A DNA stretch of 45,450 bases from an uncultured Collinsella sp. (GTDB lineage: Bacteria > Actinomycetota > Coriobacteriia > Coriobacteriales > Coriobacteriaceae): positions 1-45,450 of the forward strand of contig CABQLK010000012.1 in assembly GCA_902465015.1 (NCBI GenBank), given 5' to 3'. The notes beneath the pieces are model-generated. The model did not search any database and was not told the DNA's origin. It worked only from the letters and a program-made list of their open reading frames with translations. The first letter of the stretch is position 1. Each line of letters opens with the position of its first letter. Position numbers and translations under genes: made by a program. Shown here piece after piece: positions 1 to 7,718 of the stretch.

Positions 1-20
1 CCGTACGCTTGAACTTGGAA

Positions 21-50
21 GGGGGAGGCCTCGCGGCCTCCCCCTTTTTT
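21..50 (+). terminator. Intrinsic terminator of a gene upstream of the window
   Basis: A perfect 10-bp stem (21-30 with 35-44, loop TCGC) is followed directly by six T residues. It closes a transcription unit that lies mostly outside the window and separates it from coaE. Confidence 0.9.
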
Positions 51-117
51 GCGTTATATACATGTTGTGCTTTGGGACCTAGCTTCCCCGTATGCGCTCT
101 TACTGTTTGGCTGTTTT

Positions 118-148
118 TTGAGTCCATCTAGTTTATTTGAGCGATAAT
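118..148 (+). promoter_or_regulatory. Possible coaE promoter
   Basis: TTGAGT at 118-123 and GATAAT at 143-148 resemble -35 and -10 boxes. The 19-base spacer is longer than ideal. The site lies in the AT-rich stretch between the upstream terminator and coaE. This is pattern matching only. Confidence 0.35.
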
Positions 149-176
149 TACTCGCATTGGCGTTAGGGAGGGCTTG

Positions 177-818
177 ATGTTTACCGTATTTGTCTTGGGC
201 AATATTGCTTCGGGTAAGTCGACTGCCTGCCGCTATTTCGAATCTCGTGGCGCTATGCTTATCGATCTGGATGAGCTTGCAAAATCGCTGTATGTGCCGG
301 GCTCTGATATCGTCAATGCTCTCGCGGATGAATTCGGTTGGGACATTTTGGATGAGGAAGGCGGCATTCGCCGCAGTATCCTCGCTTCTCGAGCTTTCGC
401 TTCTCCTGATTCGGTCGCACGGCTCAATGGCATCGTGCATCCCGTTCTGATTGAACAGCTTTCTCTTAGGATTCTCGATCCGGTTTGTTGTACGGTTTCA
501 TCTCCCCGTTATCCCTTTGCGGTGGTCGAGGTTTCAGCTCCGACTGGTTTTGAGGATGCATTTGGCTTGGCTGATGAAATTCTGGTCATTAGCGCCCCTT
601 TGTCAGTTCGTCGCGAGCGCGCTATTCAACGTGGCATGGAGCCATCTGATTTCGATGCCCGTTCTGCTTGCCAGCCCGATGAGTCTGCGCTGTGCAATCT
701 CGCTACAACGGTGATTGATAATTCGGCAGCCGATAATTCGCTCTTTGAGCAGCTTGACTCATGGCTTGCATGCCACGGGTTTATAGATACTCCGGATAAG
801 GAGGAGGCCGATGCCTAA
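177..818 (+). CDS. coaE: Dephospho-CoA kinase
   Basis: Predicted to phosphorylate the ribose 3'-hydroxyl of dephospho-CoA with ATP, the last step of coenzyme A synthesis, in the cytosol. The protein is 213 aa, normal for the family. It opens with a P-loop, GNIASGKST at residues 8-16, followed by an acidic stretch with DELAK and, further on, an HPVL motif, as expected for CoaE. ATG 177 is preferred over the in-frame TTG at 174 because AGGGAGG at 165-171 lies five bases before it. The stop overlaps the start of the next gene by 8 bases, so the lytic transglycosylase is probably translationally coupled. The uvrB gene follows; CoaE next to uvrB is a familiar arrangement in Gram-positive genomes. 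Confidence 0.92.
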   Translation: MFTVFVLGNIASGKSTACRYFESRGAMLIDLDELAKSLYVPGSDIVNALADEFGWDILDEEGGIRRSILASRAFASPDSVARLNGIVHPVLIEQLSLRILDPVCCTVSSPRYPFAVVEVSAPTGFEDAFGLADEILVISAPLSVRRERAIQRGMEPSDFDARSACQPDESALCNLATTVIDNSAADNSLFEQLDSWLACHGFIDTPDKEEADA

Positions 819-1392
819 GGCACGTTTCTTTACGTGGTATCGCGTGGCGCCACTTGCCGTTGTGTTCGTCTTCGGCCTTATTTCGCTCGTCTACTCGTGT
901 GCTCCTGCCGCTTTCTTTAAGCCGCTGTATCCGATTGACTACGAGGCGTATGTAAAGCAATCCAGTATTTCGCATAATCTGGATCCGTATCTGGTGTGCG
1001 CTGTCATTAAGTCGGAATCGAATTGGGATCCCGAGGCCGAGTCGAATCAGGGTGCTCAGGGATTGATGCAGCTGATGCCCGAGACTGCCCAGGACATGAT
1101 CGCCAAGGGCCTTGTCGACGGAGGGGAGTATTCGGTCGACAATCTTAACGATCCGGCTACGAATATCGAGTTTGGCTGCGCATACCTCTCGTATCTTCTC
1201 GCCTATTTCAACGGGTCGACGGATAGTGCCATCGCCGCCTATAACGCCGGTATGGGCAATGTCGACGGATGGGCGCAGCAGAACACGTCACTCCATAATG
1301 CGATTACCTTCCCTGAAACTCAGGCTTATCTGATTCGCGTCAATAATGCCTGGGTTCGATATAAGACTCTCTATCCCGATCGGTTCGTATAG
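811..1392 (+). CDS. Membrane-anchored lytic transglycosylase (SLT domain)
   Basis: Predicted to cleave the MurNAc-GlcNAc bond of peptidoglycan, leaving 1,6-anhydro ends, on the outer face of the membrane. The 193-aa protein has one N-terminal hydrophobic segment (about residues 12-30), then a goose-type SLT domain. The catalytic glutamate is E69 in IKSESNW. The family signatures GLMQLMPETA, a helix beginning NIEFGCAYL, and AAYNAGMGNV follow in order. A strong ribosome binding site, AAGGAGGAGG at 798-807, precedes ATG 811, which overlaps the coaE stop by 8 bases. The segment could be an uncleaved anchor or a signal peptide; C30 is not in a convincing lipobox. Confidence 0.9.
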   Translation: MPKARFFTWYRVAPLAVVFVFGLISLVYSCAPAAFFKPLYPIDYEAYVKQSSISHNLDPYLVCAVIKSESNWDPEAESNQGAQGLMQLMPETAQDMIAKGLVDGGEYSVDNLNDPATNIEFGCAYLSYLLAYFNGSTDSAIAAYNAGMGNVDGWAQQNTSLHNAITFPETQAYLIRVNNAWVRYKTLYPDRFV

Positions 1393-1412
1393 GACTAAGC
1401 CCACCGCCTGCG

Positions 1413-1418
1413 TATACT
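1413..1418 (+). promoter_or_regulatory. Possible -10 element for uvrB
   Basis: TATACT at 1413-1418 would place the transcription start near 1425, between two in-frame ATG codons (1423 and 1444), which fits use of the downstream one. No convincing -35 box is visible. Confidence 0.35.
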
Positions 1419-1443
1419 GCAGATGTACGAGTTAGGAGTATCC

Positions 1444-3684
1444 ATGGCGGAATTTGAAGTAGAACGCGTTGGTGGTGAACTTAAGCGCTTTGGCGTTGAG
1501 GGCGCTGATGTGCCGTTTAAGGTCGTGTCTCCATACGAGCCCGCTGGTTCCCAGCCTAAGGCCATTGAGTCACTTGTGCGGGGCGTGAGGGACGGAGACC
1601 GCTATCAGGTTTTGCTGGGCGTGACTGGTTCGGGCAAGACCTTCACGATGGCAAAGACTATTGAGGCCCTGGGAAAGCCGACGCTGGTCATGGCCCCCAA
1701 TAAAACGCTCGCTGCTCAGCTTGCGAGCGAGCTCAAAGAGTTCTTTCCCAACAACGCTGTGGTCTACTTCGTCTCGTACTACGACTACTATCAGCCCGAG
1801 GCGTATGTGCCGCAAAGCGATACATATATCGAGAAAGACTCCTCGATTAACGAAGAGGTCGAGATGCTGCGCCATCAGGCGACCGCGTCACTGCTCTCTC
1901 GACGTGATGTGATCGTTGTCGCATCGGTCTCGTGTATCTATGGCATTGGCTCTCCTGAGGACTATGCGGGTCTGGCTCCAAACGTCGACAAGAAGGTGCC
2001 GCTCGAGCGCGATGACTTTATCCATGCACTTATCGACATTCAATATGATCGCAATGACTATGACCTGGCACGTGGCACGTTCCGCGTGCGCGGCGATGTT
2101 GTTGACGTGTATCCGCCTTATGCCGAGCATCCGTTGCGGTTTGAGTTCTTTGGCGACGAGGTCGAGCTGATTGCCGAGATCGATGAGGTCACCGGTGAGA
2201 TGCTTCGTGAGTACGAGGCCATTCCCGTATGGCCGGCATCGCACTACGTGACCGAGAAGCCGAAGGTCAAGGCGGCTCTGAAATCGATCAGCGAAGAGTG
2301 CGAGAAGCGCGTGGCGGAGCTCAAGGCGACCGACAAGTTGCTCGAGGCGCAGCGTCTGCAGCAGCGTACCGATTATGATCTTGAGATGCTCGAGACGATG
2401 GGCTTTTGCAACGGCATCGAGAACTACTCGCGTCATCTGGACGGTCGCAAGCCGGGTGAGCCGCCGTTTACCCTAATCGATTACTTTCCCAAGGATATGC
2501 TCTGCATCATCGATGAGAGCCATGTGACGGTGCCGCAGATTCGCGGCATGCACGAAGGTGACCGCTCGCGTAAGGTGACGCTGGTGGAACACGGTTTTCG
2601 CCTGCCCTCGGCGCTCGATAACCGCCCGCTTCGTTTCGATGAGTTTGAGGCAAGGATCCCCCAGTTTATCTATGTTTCGGCCACGCCGGGCGACTACGAG
2701 CTGCGGGTGAGCCAAAACGACGTGGAGCAGATTATTCGTCCGACCGGCCTGCTCGACCCCAAGATTGACGTGCGTCCAGTTCGCGGTCAGATTGACGATC
2801 TTGAGGACGAGATTCGCGAGCGCGTTGCCCGCAAGGAGCGCGTGCTGGTGACCACGTTGACCAAACGCATGGCCGAGGACCTGACCGACCATCTACTTGA
2901 TGCGGGCATTAAGGTCAATTACATGCACTCTGATACGGCGACAATGGACCGTGTCGAGATCCTGCGAACGCTGCGCGAGGGCAAGATCGATGTTCTCGTT
3001 GGCATCAACCTGCTTCGCGAGGGCTTGGATCTTCCCGAGGTCTCACTGGTGGCAATTCTCGATGCCGATAAGGAAGGCTTCTTGCGCAACCGCCGTTCGC
3101 TGATTCAGACGATTGGCCGTGCGGCCCGTAACGCCGATGGCGAAGTCATCATGTATGCAGACGTTGTGACCGATTCGATGAAAGAGGCCATCGAGGAGAC
3201 GCAGCGCCGTCGCGAGATTCAGATGGCATATAACGAAGAACATGGCATTGTGCCCAAGACAGTGCGCAAGGCCATCAACGACATCTCAAGTTTTATTGCC
3301 GAGGCCGAAAAAACCGTGGGTTCCAAGGGGCGCTCGAAGGGCGACTCTCTTGGCCATGGCGCATTCTATACGCCCGATGAGTCGGGCGAGGGCGGCGTGC
3401 CGGAAACGGTGGCGCCCGAGCAGACACTTGCGGAGCAGTTGGAAGAACTGCCGCATGACGAGCTTGTGCGGATTGTCGAATCCATGGAAGAGGATATGCG
3501 TAACGCTTCTGCCGCCATGGACTTTGAGGAGGCGGCGCGCCTGCGCGATGCCGTCGTTCAGATTCGGGCGATGCTCGAGGGCGCGTCTGAGGACGAGACG
3601 ATCGAGCGCTTACGTTCACAGGCCCGCAAGGGTTCCACTTTCGCATCGGGCAGAAAACGCCAGGGCGCACGGTTTAAGAAATAG
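1444..3684 (+). CDS. uvrB: Excinuclease ABC subunit B
   Basis: Damage-verification helicase of nucleotide excision repair: UvrA loads it at a lesion and it then recruits UvrC. The 746-aa protein has Walker A GVTGSGKT at residues 59-66, the beta-hairpin region with YYDYYQPEAYVPQSDTYIEK, a DEAD-like DESH box at 357-360, motif VI QTIGRAARN from 555 and a C-terminal UVR domain (about 672-710) that contacts UvrC. It is somewhat longer than many UvrB proteins because of a Gly/Ser-rich insert before the UVR domain. ATG 1444 is chosen because TTAGGAG lies just before it; an in-frame ATG at 1423 has no such site. uvrA and uvrC are both in this window. Confidence 0.97.
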   Translation: MAEFEVERVGGELKRFGVEGADVPFKVVSPYEPAGSQPKAIESLVRGVRDGDRYQVLLGVTGSGKTFTMAKTIEALGKPTLVMAPNKTLAAQLASELKEFFPNNAVVYFVSYYDYYQPEAYVPQSDTYIEKDSSINEEVEMLRHQATASLLSRRDVIVVASVSCIYGIGSPEDYAGLAPNVDKKVPLERDDFIHALIDIQYDRNDYDLARGTFRVRGDVVDVYPPYAEHPLRFEFFGDEVELIAEIDEVTGEMLREYEAIPVWPASHYVTEKPKVKAALKSISEECEKRVAELKATDKLLEAQRLQQRTDYDLEMLETMGFCNGIENYSRHLDGRKPGEPPFTLIDYFPKDMLCIIDESHVTVPQIRGMHEGDRSRKVTLVEHGFRLPSALDNRPLRFDEFEARIPQFIYVSATPGDYELRVSQNDVEQIIRPTGLLDPKIDVRPVRGQIDDLEDEIRERVARKERVLVTTLTKRMAEDLTDHLLDAGIKVNYMHSDTATMDRVEILRTLREGKIDVLVGINLLREGLDLPEVSLVAILDADKEGFLRNRRSLIQTIGRAARNADGEVIMYADVVTDSMKEAIEETQRRREIQMAYNEEHGIVPKTVRKAINDISSFIAEAEKTVGSKGRSKGDSLGHGAFYTPDESGEGGVPETVAPEQTLAEQLEELPHDELVRIVESMEEDMRNASAAMDFEEAARLRDAVVQIRAMLEGASEDETIERLRSQARKGSTFASGRKRQGARFKK

Positions 3685-3687
3685 CGA

Positions 3688-3730
3688 ACAGGCCCCGAGT
3701 TCCCTGTGGAGCTCGGGGCCTGTGTCTTTT
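3688..3730 (+). terminator. Intrinsic terminator of uvrB
   Basis: A perfect 12-bp stem (3688-3699 with 3712-3723) is followed by GTCTTTT. It lies between the convergent uvrB gene and the minus-strand flavoprotein, so it may serve in both directions. Confidence 0.85.
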
Positions 3731-3749
3731 GCACACTGGAATTCGTGCG

Positions 3750-5390
3750 TTAGAGGTCTGCAATCAGGGCTTCGGCACAACGGATGCCGTCGGTGGCCGC
3801 GCTCATGATGCCGCCGGCATATCCAGCTCCCTCACCACAAGGGTAGAGGCCCGGGGTCGACACGGCGTGGCACGTTCGGTCTCGGGTGACAGTGACCGGT
3901 GAGCTCGAACGAGTCTCCACGCCGGTAAGAACGGCATCGGGGCGGTCGTAGCCTCGTAGCTTTTTTCCGAGTAGGGGAAGTCCCAGGCGGAGCGACTCGA
4001 CGATATGCTGCGGTAGGGCTTCGTCAATTGCCGTCCAGGTCACACCGAGCGGATAGGTGGGCTTTACCTTTCCGGGCGCCTTGCTGGCGCGTCCTGCGAG
4101 GAAATCTCCGACGAGTTGTGCCGGTGCGTTCCAGTTGGAACCGCCCAGGCGATAGGCGGCCGCCTCGCAGGCACGCTGGAGCTCGATGCCGGCGAGCGGG
4201 TCATCGTTGGGAAGGTCCTCAGGCGTGACGTTAACGAGCAGGGCGGCATTTGCGTTGCGTCCGTCGCGGGCATTGAGACTGGCCCCGTTGACGCACAGAT
4301 GGCACGGTTCTGAAGAGGCGGCAACAACCTGTCCGCCGGGGCACATGCAAAACGAGAACACGCTGCGGCCGTTGGGAAGATGGGCAACAAGTTTGTAGGG
4401 GGCCGCCCCGAGCGCTGGATGTCCCGCCGAGGCTCCATATTGGGCTCTGTCGATGTCGCGTTGCGGATGCTCGATGCGAACGCCCATGGCAAAGGTCTTT
4501 TGTGCGAGGGCCACGTTGTGGTCCTTAAGGAGCTCAAAAATATCGCGAGCAGAATGCCCGCAGGCGAGGATGAGGTGCCTTGTCTCGATTGGCTCGTAAG
4601 TGGCGTCTTGGGACGATTGGACATCAATACCGGTGATGGCGCCAGACGCGTCGGTGCGAATGTCGACGAGCTTCGTTCGATAACGGACGACACCTCCGAG
4701 CTGCTCGATGCGCTGGGATATAGCGGTGACAACCTTGGGAAGGATGTCGGAGCCAATGTGCGGCTTGGCATCCCACAGAATATCGCGGGGCGCACCCGCC
4801 TCGACGAAGGTTTCGAGGATAAGGCGATGGACGGGATTTTTTGTTCCCGTATTGAGCTTGCCGTCCGAGAAGGTCCCTGCGCCGCCCAGACCAAACTGAA
4901 TATTGCTCTCGGGGTCGAGGATGCGCTCCTTTAGAAAGAGGTCGATCGCCTGCGAGCGGCGAAATGCCGGGTCGCCGCGCTCGATAAGCAAGGGCTTAAG
5001 ACCTGCTTCGGCGAGCGTGAGCGCAGCGAAAAGGCCGGCGCATCCGGCGCCGACAACGACGGGGCGTTCTTGAGGCGCGTCGGAGACGGGGGAGGGGAAT
5101 GAAGGCCCATCGTCTTCTATCGCGCGTACGCGCGAGCGGTCACGCTCGGTAACGCTGTCGACCGCTTCTCGCTCGAGGTGGGGACTAGTCAGCTCAACAC
5201 GAAAGCTCAGGATAAAATGGACGTCTCGTTTTTTGCGAGCGTCGATTGACTTGCGGTGGAGCTCGATGGACTTGATCTCGGAGTCCTTGCAACGTAAGAC
5301 GCGCTTGGCGACTCGCTTGCCAACAATGAGGCAGGCATTTTCATCGCCGGCTTCATCGAGCGACGCGTTGACTTGGGTGATTTCGATCAT
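3750..5390 (-). CDS. FAD-dependent dehydrogenase (COG2509-type)
   Basis: A 546-aa flavoprotein of unknown substrate. After an N-terminal domain of about 130 residues, which includes KKRDVHFILSF, comes a Rossmann FAD-binding motif, VVVGAGCAGLFAALTLAEAG, then LIERG, QFGLGGAGTFSDGKL, a long central substrate domain and the C-terminal FAD motif PCGEGAGYAGGIMSAATDG. This order is characteristic of the uncharacterised FAD-dependent dehydrogenases grouped as COG2509. The start at 5390 is chosen because AAGGAG lies a few bases upstream; a reading frame to 5513 has no such site. It is the last gene of a likely three-gene minus-strand unit with a second flavoprotein and a Mrp ATPase. The physiological reaction cannot be inferred from sequence. 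Confidence 0.85.
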   Translation of the reverse strand: MIEITQVNASLDEAGDENACLIVGKRVAKRVLRCKDSEIKSIELHRKSIDARKKRDVHFILSFRVELTSPHLEREAVDSVTERDRSRVRAIEDDGPSFPSPVSDAPQERPVVVGAGCAGLFAALTLAEAGLKPLLIERGDPAFRRSQAIDLFLKERILDPESNIQFGLGGAGTFSDGKLNTGTKNPVHRLILETFVEAGAPRDILWDAKPHIGSDILPKVVTAISQRIEQLGGVVRYRTKLVDIRTDASGAITGIDVQSSQDATYEPIETRHLILACGHSARDIFELLKDHNVALAQKTFAMGVRIEHPQRDIDRAQYGASAGHPALGAAPYKLVAHLPNGRSVFSFCMCPGGQVVAASSEPCHLCVNGASLNARDGRNANAALLVNVTPEDLPNDDPLAGIELQRACEAAAYRLGGSNWNAPAQLVGDFLAGRASKAPGKVKPTYPLGVTWTAIDEALPQHIVESLRLGLPLLGKKLRGYDRPDAVLTGVETRSSSPVTVTRDRTCHAVSTPGLYPCGEGAGYAGGIMSAATDGIRCAEALIADL

Positions 5391-5408
5391 CGAGGTCTCC
5401 TTAGAGGC

Positions 5409-5440
5409 AAGAAAGAGGCCGTCCGGTATCCCAGACGGCC
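5409..5440 (-). terminator. Hairpin between the two flavoprotein genes
   Basis: On the minus strand a 10-bp stem with one G-U pair (5440-5431 with 5426-5417, loop GATA) is followed by TCTTTCTT. The T-run is interrupted, so it may terminate only part of the transcription before the downstream flavoprotein gene. Confidence 0.55.
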
Positions 5441-5470
5441 CGAATGCGTTTTTGATTATAGACTGCGCGG

Positions 5471-6742
5471 CTACAAGCTGCTTGCAGCGCGAATGCCCGA
5501 GAGCCAGGCCCACGCAAGGTTAAAGCCTCCGCAATCGGCGTCGATGTCGAGTGCTTCGCCGCAGACGTAAAGCGGGGCGTCGACAACGCAGCGCGCGCGT
5601 AGACTGGGTGTTGAGATGCTCTCGACAGATACGCCACCACGCGTGACCTGCGCCGAGCGCTCCTCGGCTGTTCCCTCGACGAGCAACTTAAAGTGCTTGA
5701 GGATCGAGACCAGGTGGATGACATCGTTGGAGCCTGGATGGCACTGCTCGAACGCCGTGCAGACGACGCGGGAGAGTTGCGGGGCGAGCATGCCGTCGAG
5801 CCAACGGGGATCGCGGGGCGAAAAGCCGCCGAGCAGCTCAACGCGTCGGTTGAGCATATCGAGCAGCTTGTCTTTGGAGAGGTCGGGGAAAACGTCGAGC
5901 AGGATCGTATCGCCGCGCTGGATACGACGGGAGAGGTTGAAGACAGCGACGCCCGAGATGCCGAAGGCTCGAAACAGGACTTCACCGTCTTCGTGCCAGA
6001 GCTCATTATGATTGCGGGCGAGCGTCAAGCGGGCGCGGACGCGCAGGCCATCCAACGTCTTGAGTGCCGTCCGATCGCCGACGACCGTTGCCGATACGGG
6101 GCAGAGGATGGGGCGCAGCGAAGTGAGGGGGAGGCGAAACGTATCGGCGATTCCGGTGGGGTTGCCACCCGTGGCGATAATTACGGCATGTGCCTCCAAG
6201 GCCTCGTTCTTGCGAGGGACATCGGCGAGCGCTTTCCGAAGCGAGCGGAGCTCCGATTTTCGGTCGTCGTGCTTTTTTGCCTTGAGTGCCCGCGCTGGAC
6301 GGTCTATTTGGAGTGTCCAGCCTTCGGAAGCTTTGTGCGCCGAGGCAACGTTGGCTCCGCAGATTAAGGTGATACCTAGGCGATCGCAAACGTTGAGAAG
6401 CGCGTCGCGCACCGATTCTGCGCGAAGGGAGCGCGGGTACAGCCGGCCTTCCTCAGAGGTTGTCATGATGCCCAGCGAGGAGAAGAAACCCATAAGCTCT
6501 TGTTCGGGTTGGGGGCCCATGACGGATTCGACGAATGCGGGGTGGTTATACCGCTGAGGATCAATCGATTCGTTGGAGAGGTTGCAGCGGCCGTTACCGG
6601 TCGCAAGGAGCTTAAGGCCGCAGGCGACATCGCGCTCAACGATGCAGACGCTTTTGCCAGCACGTGCGGTCGTAATGGCGGCGGCGAGGCCTGAAGCCCC
6701 GCCGCCGATTACCAGGACGTCATAGAAGGCGCTCGTGTTCAC
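5471..6742 (-). CDS. HI0933-like (YhiN/BaiN-type) FAD-binding oxidoreductase
   Basis: A 423-aa flavoprotein of the HI0933/YhiN family, often labelled aminoacetone oxidase family. The N-terminal dinucleotide motif VLVIGGGASGLAAAITTA is followed by the family signature GLKLLATGNGRCNLSN. The C-terminus has CGEALDIDADCGGFNLAWAW, which closes the FAD site. The start is GTG at 6742, directly abutting the stop codon of the upstream mrp gene (TAA at 6745-6743), so translation is probably coupled. Some BaiN-type relatives have been linked to bile acid metabolism, but the family is broad and the substrate here is unknown. A hairpin follows the gene. Confidence 0.87.
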   Translation of the reverse strand: MNTSAFYDVLVIGGGASGLAAAITTARAGKSVCIVERDVACGLKLLATGNGRCNLSNESIDPQRYNHPAFVESVMGPQPEQELMGFFSSLGIMTTSEEGRLYPRSLRAESVRDALLNVCDRLGITLICGANVASAHKASEGWTLQIDRPARALKAKKHDDRKSELRSLRKALADVPRKNEALEAHAVIIATGGNPTGIADTFRLPLTSLRPILCPVSATVVGDRTALKTLDGLRVRARLTLARNHNELWHEDGEVLFRAFGISGVAVFNLSRRIQRGDTILLDVFPDLSKDKLLDMLNRRVELLGGFSPRDPRWLDGMLAPQLSRVVCTAFEQCHPGSNDVIHLVSILKHFKLLVEGTAEERSAQVTRGGVSVESISTPSLRARCVVDAPLYVCGEALDIDADCGGFNLAWAWLSGIRAASSL

Positions 6743-7573
6743 TTAGGCCTCGTCGGTCTCGTGCGGGGTAATAGCCTCGACGGCAGAGACTGCCTTGGGC
6801 AACATGCCATCGGGCAGCGCGGTCTCGACCTCGCCCTTATCGCAAGCCTCGGCGAGCGACGGATTGATGGGAAGCGTGCCCAAGATGTCGAGGTTATAGC
6901 GCTCTGCGACCTCGGGGAGCTTGCTCTTGCCAAAGACCTCGATCTTCTTGCCGCAGTCGGGGCACTCAATATAGCTCATGTTCTCGACAATGCCCAGAAT
7001 GGGGACGTTCATCTTCTCGGCCATGTTGACCGCCTTGGCGACGATCATCGAGACCAGATCCTGCGGGCTCGTGACGATGACGATGCCGTCGACGGGCAGC
7101 GACTGGAAGACGGTGAGCGCGACGTCGCCTGTTCCCGGAGGCATGTCGACCAGCAGGTAGTCGATGGGGCCCCACGAGGTCTCGCTCCAGAACTGCCTAA
7201 TGGCGCCTGCGATGACCGGACCGCGCCAAAGGACGGGGTCGGTCTCGTTTTGGAGCAGAAGGTTGGAGCTCATGACCTTGACGCCGTGCTCGGAGATTTC
7301 GGGCAGCATAAGGTTGCCAAGGGCATGGACGTGGCGTCCGCTCATACCGAACATCTTGGGGATAGAGGGACCGGTGATGTCGGCATCGAGGACGCCGACC
7401 TTGTGGCCGTGACGGGCAAGCTCGGTGGCGATGGCACCGGTGACAAACGACTTGCCGACACCGCCCTTGCCGGAAAGCACGGCGATGACGCGTTTGACCT
7501 CGGACAGCGTGTTCTCCTCAAATTGCGACGGCGACGTTTGTCCGCCGGCGGCCTGTGCGTGCTCGCAACCCAT
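6743..7573 (-). CDS. Mrp/NBP35-family Fe-S cluster carrier ATPase
   Basis: Predicted to bind an iron-sulfur cluster and deliver it to apoproteins in the cytosol, driven by ATP. The 276-aa protein has the deviant Walker A SGKGGVGKS, a switch-like DADITGPSIPKMFG, Walker B DYLLVDMPPGTGD and the cluster-binding CxxC in IECPDCGKK, all in the usual order for Mrp/ApbC. The start at 7573 follows AAGGAG seven bases upstream; upstream in-frame codons lack a site. It heads a minus-strand unit with two flavoproteins, which may be clients, though neither shows an obvious Fe-S motif in its sequence. Confidence 0.93.
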   Translation of the reverse strand: MGCEHAQAAGGQTSPSQFEENTLSEVKRVIAVLSGKGGVGKSFVTGAIATELARHGHKVGVLDADITGPSIPKMFGMSGRHVHALGNLMLPEISEHGVKVMSSNLLLQNETDPVLWRGPVIAGAIRQFWSETSWGPIDYLLVDMPPGTGDVALTVFQSLPVDGIVIVTSPQDLVSMIVAKAVNMAEKMNVPILGIVENMSYIECPDCGKKIEVFGKSKLPEVAERYNLDILGTLPINPSLAEACDKGEVETALPDGMLPKAVSAVEAITPHETDEA

Positions 7574-7628
7574 GTATGACTCCTTTGTATATGTTGGGGC
7601 CGGGGCCCCGTGATGTGACACGAGCGTC

Positions 7629-7658
7629 ATTGTACCCTCGTTTGCGAGCGGGAGTCAT
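7629..7658 (-). promoter_or_regulatory. Candidate promoter of the mrp operon
   Basis: Reading the minus strand, ATGACT (7658-7653), an 18-base spacer and TACAAT (7634-7629) resemble -35 and -10 boxes, ending about 55 bases before the mrp start. Confidence 0.45.
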
Positions 7659-7718
7659 TTGCGATGCATTTGGGCCGAGCGTGCTTGCAATACGATGGGT
7701 CCAAGCGAATGGGCGGGC

